Shown: in pieces, positions 4,857 through 5,427 of the stretch
Layout of the letters: every line of letters begins with the position of its first letter
How positions within the stretch are numbered: position 1 is the stretch's first letter
NCBI GenBank assembly: GCA_050742975.1
Contig: JBOGDQ010000118.1
Location: 1 to 5,427 of the forward strand
Reading direction: 5' to 3'
Length of the DNA stretch: 5,427 nt
DNA from: JBDTGE01 sp050742975
GTDB taxonomy: Bacteria > Actinomycetota > Actinomycetes > Mycobacteriales > Jatrophihabitantaceae
Made by a program: the position numbers and the translations under genes
The notes under the pieces: model-generated
Database searches by the model: none
What the model was told of the DNA's origin: nothing
What the model saw: only the letters and a program-made list of their open reading frames with translations

Positions 4857-5427
4857 ATGGCTGACGAACCGTCATCGGAGCAGCAAGTCCACGTCGGCCC
4901 GCCGAAGAAGTCGTCGGTCGGCATCCCCGGCATCGCGCAATCGCTGCACTACGCAATCCAGGAGATGGGCCCGAAGCGCAGCCTGCAGACGCTACTGAGG
5001 ATGAACCACGTCGACGGGTTCGACTGCCCGAGTTGCGCGTGGCCCGACCCGGATCCCGAGCACCGCAAAACGGCCGAGTTCTGCGAGAACGGCGCCAAGG
5101 CGGTGTCCTGGGAGGCGACGCGTAAGCGCGTGGACGCCGCGTTCTTCGCGGCGCACTCGCTGGCCGACCTGCGCTCACAGGACGACCACTGGCTCGAGCA
5201 CCACGGGCGACTGACCGAGCCGATGCACCTGGCACCGGGCGCCACTCACTTCACCCCGATCCCCTGGGATGACGCGCTGCGCCTGGTCGCGGACACGCTG
5301 ACCGGCCTCGACGACCCGAACAAGGCGGCGTTCTACACCAGCGGCCGGGCGAGCAACGAGGCGGCGTTCGTGTACCAGCTGCTCGCGCGGCGCCTGGGCA
5401 CCAACAACCTTCCCGACTGCTCCAACA
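4857..5427 (+). CDS. FdhF/YdeP-family molybdopterin oxidoreductase, N-terminal part (cut by window edge)
   Basis: Member of the formate-dehydrogenase-alpha-like branch (FdhF/YdeP) of the DMSO reductase superfamily, enzymes binding molybdenum bis-MGD. The true substrate of most YdeP-type members is not established. The 190 visible residues contain GFDCPSCAWPDP (54-65) and EFCENGAK (74-81), giving Cys57, Cys60 and Cys76 for an iron-sulfur cluster. IPWDDAL (135-141), FYTSGRASNEAAFVYQLLAR (159-178) and GTNNLPDCSN (181-190) follow. The last block aligns with GTNNVDCCARV of E. coli FdhF, whose next residue is the selenocysteine ligating molybdenum, so the ligand position (about residue 192) is just outside the window. 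Full-length members are about 700-780 residues. There is no Tat signal, so it should be cytoplasmic. The ATG at 4857 is preferred for its TAGGTT hexamer 7 nt upstream, but the in-frame ATG at 4830 adds only nine residues and cannot be excluded. MobA and FdhD encoded nearby are the expected cofactor suppliers. Confidence 0.92.
   Translation, partial: MADEPSSEQQVHVGPPKKSSVGIPGIAQSLHYAIQEMGPKRSLQTLLRMNHVDGFDCPSCAWPDPDPEHRKTAEFCENGAKAVSWEATRKRVDAAFFAAHSLADLRSQDDHWLEHHGRLTEPMHLAPGATHFTPIPWDDALRLVADTLTGLDDPNKAAFYTSGRASNEAAFVYQLLARRLGTNNLPDCSN

Noticed and set aside
4256..4933. Minus-strand open frame of 225 codons opposite the transporter
   Set aside because: Shadow of the transporter gene; rich in Glu, Asp, Arg and Gln with no recognisable domain, whereas the sense strand encodes six helices.

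Overview
The window is a compact, high-GC stretch with eight protein genes and no RNA genes, CRISPR or mobile elements that I can see. Codon usage (strong G/C third-position bias), possible leaderless starts (TAnnnT hexamers a few bases before ATG), and an actinobacterial-type DUF6457 gene beside mobA point to an actinomycete. A Pseudonocardiaceae-like lineage is plausible, but I cannot name a genus.

Layout: (1) Bases 1-541, minus strand, hold the N-terminal 180 residues of a glucose-6-phosphate dehydrogenase (zwf), cut by the left edge just before the substrate-binding RIDHYLGKE region. (2) Upstream of it on the same strand (565-1242) is a short A24-type prepilin peptidase with both catalytic aspartates. 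(3) Only 33 bp separate it from a divergent plus-strand operon (1276-3195): mobA (molybdenum cofactor guanylyltransferase), an 84-residue DUF6457-like protein overlapping mobA by ATGA, and a six-helix DUF3533 / YhgE-Pip-like membrane protein starting 4 bp later. (4) A convergent 82-bp gap holds an 11-bp perfect inverted repeat that is a likely terminator. (5) Minus-strand fdhD (3278-4072), the sulfurtransferase that activates formate dehydrogenases, has a strong Shine-Dalgarno. (6) A 162-bp divergent control region with a recognisable promoter lies between fdhD and a plus-strand GPR1/FUN34/YaaH-like six-helix transporter (4235-4819). (7) The window ends inside the N-terminal 190 residues of an FdhF/YdeP-family molybdopterin oxidoreductase (4857-5427), cut immediately before the expected molybdenum-ligand residue.

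How the genes fit together: MobA converts molybdopterin to the guanine dinucleotide form, FdhD sulfurates the bis-MGD cofactor, and the FdhF/YdeP-like oxidoreductase is the obvious candidate client. The YaaH-like carrier between fdhD and the oxidoreductase is a candidate for moving a small monocarboxylate (formate or acetate). That functional link is inference from position. The membrane protein behind mobA and the DUF6457 protein are the least understood members. Zwf and the prepilin peptidase look like unrelated neighbours. No stretch longer than 300 bases lacks a gene.
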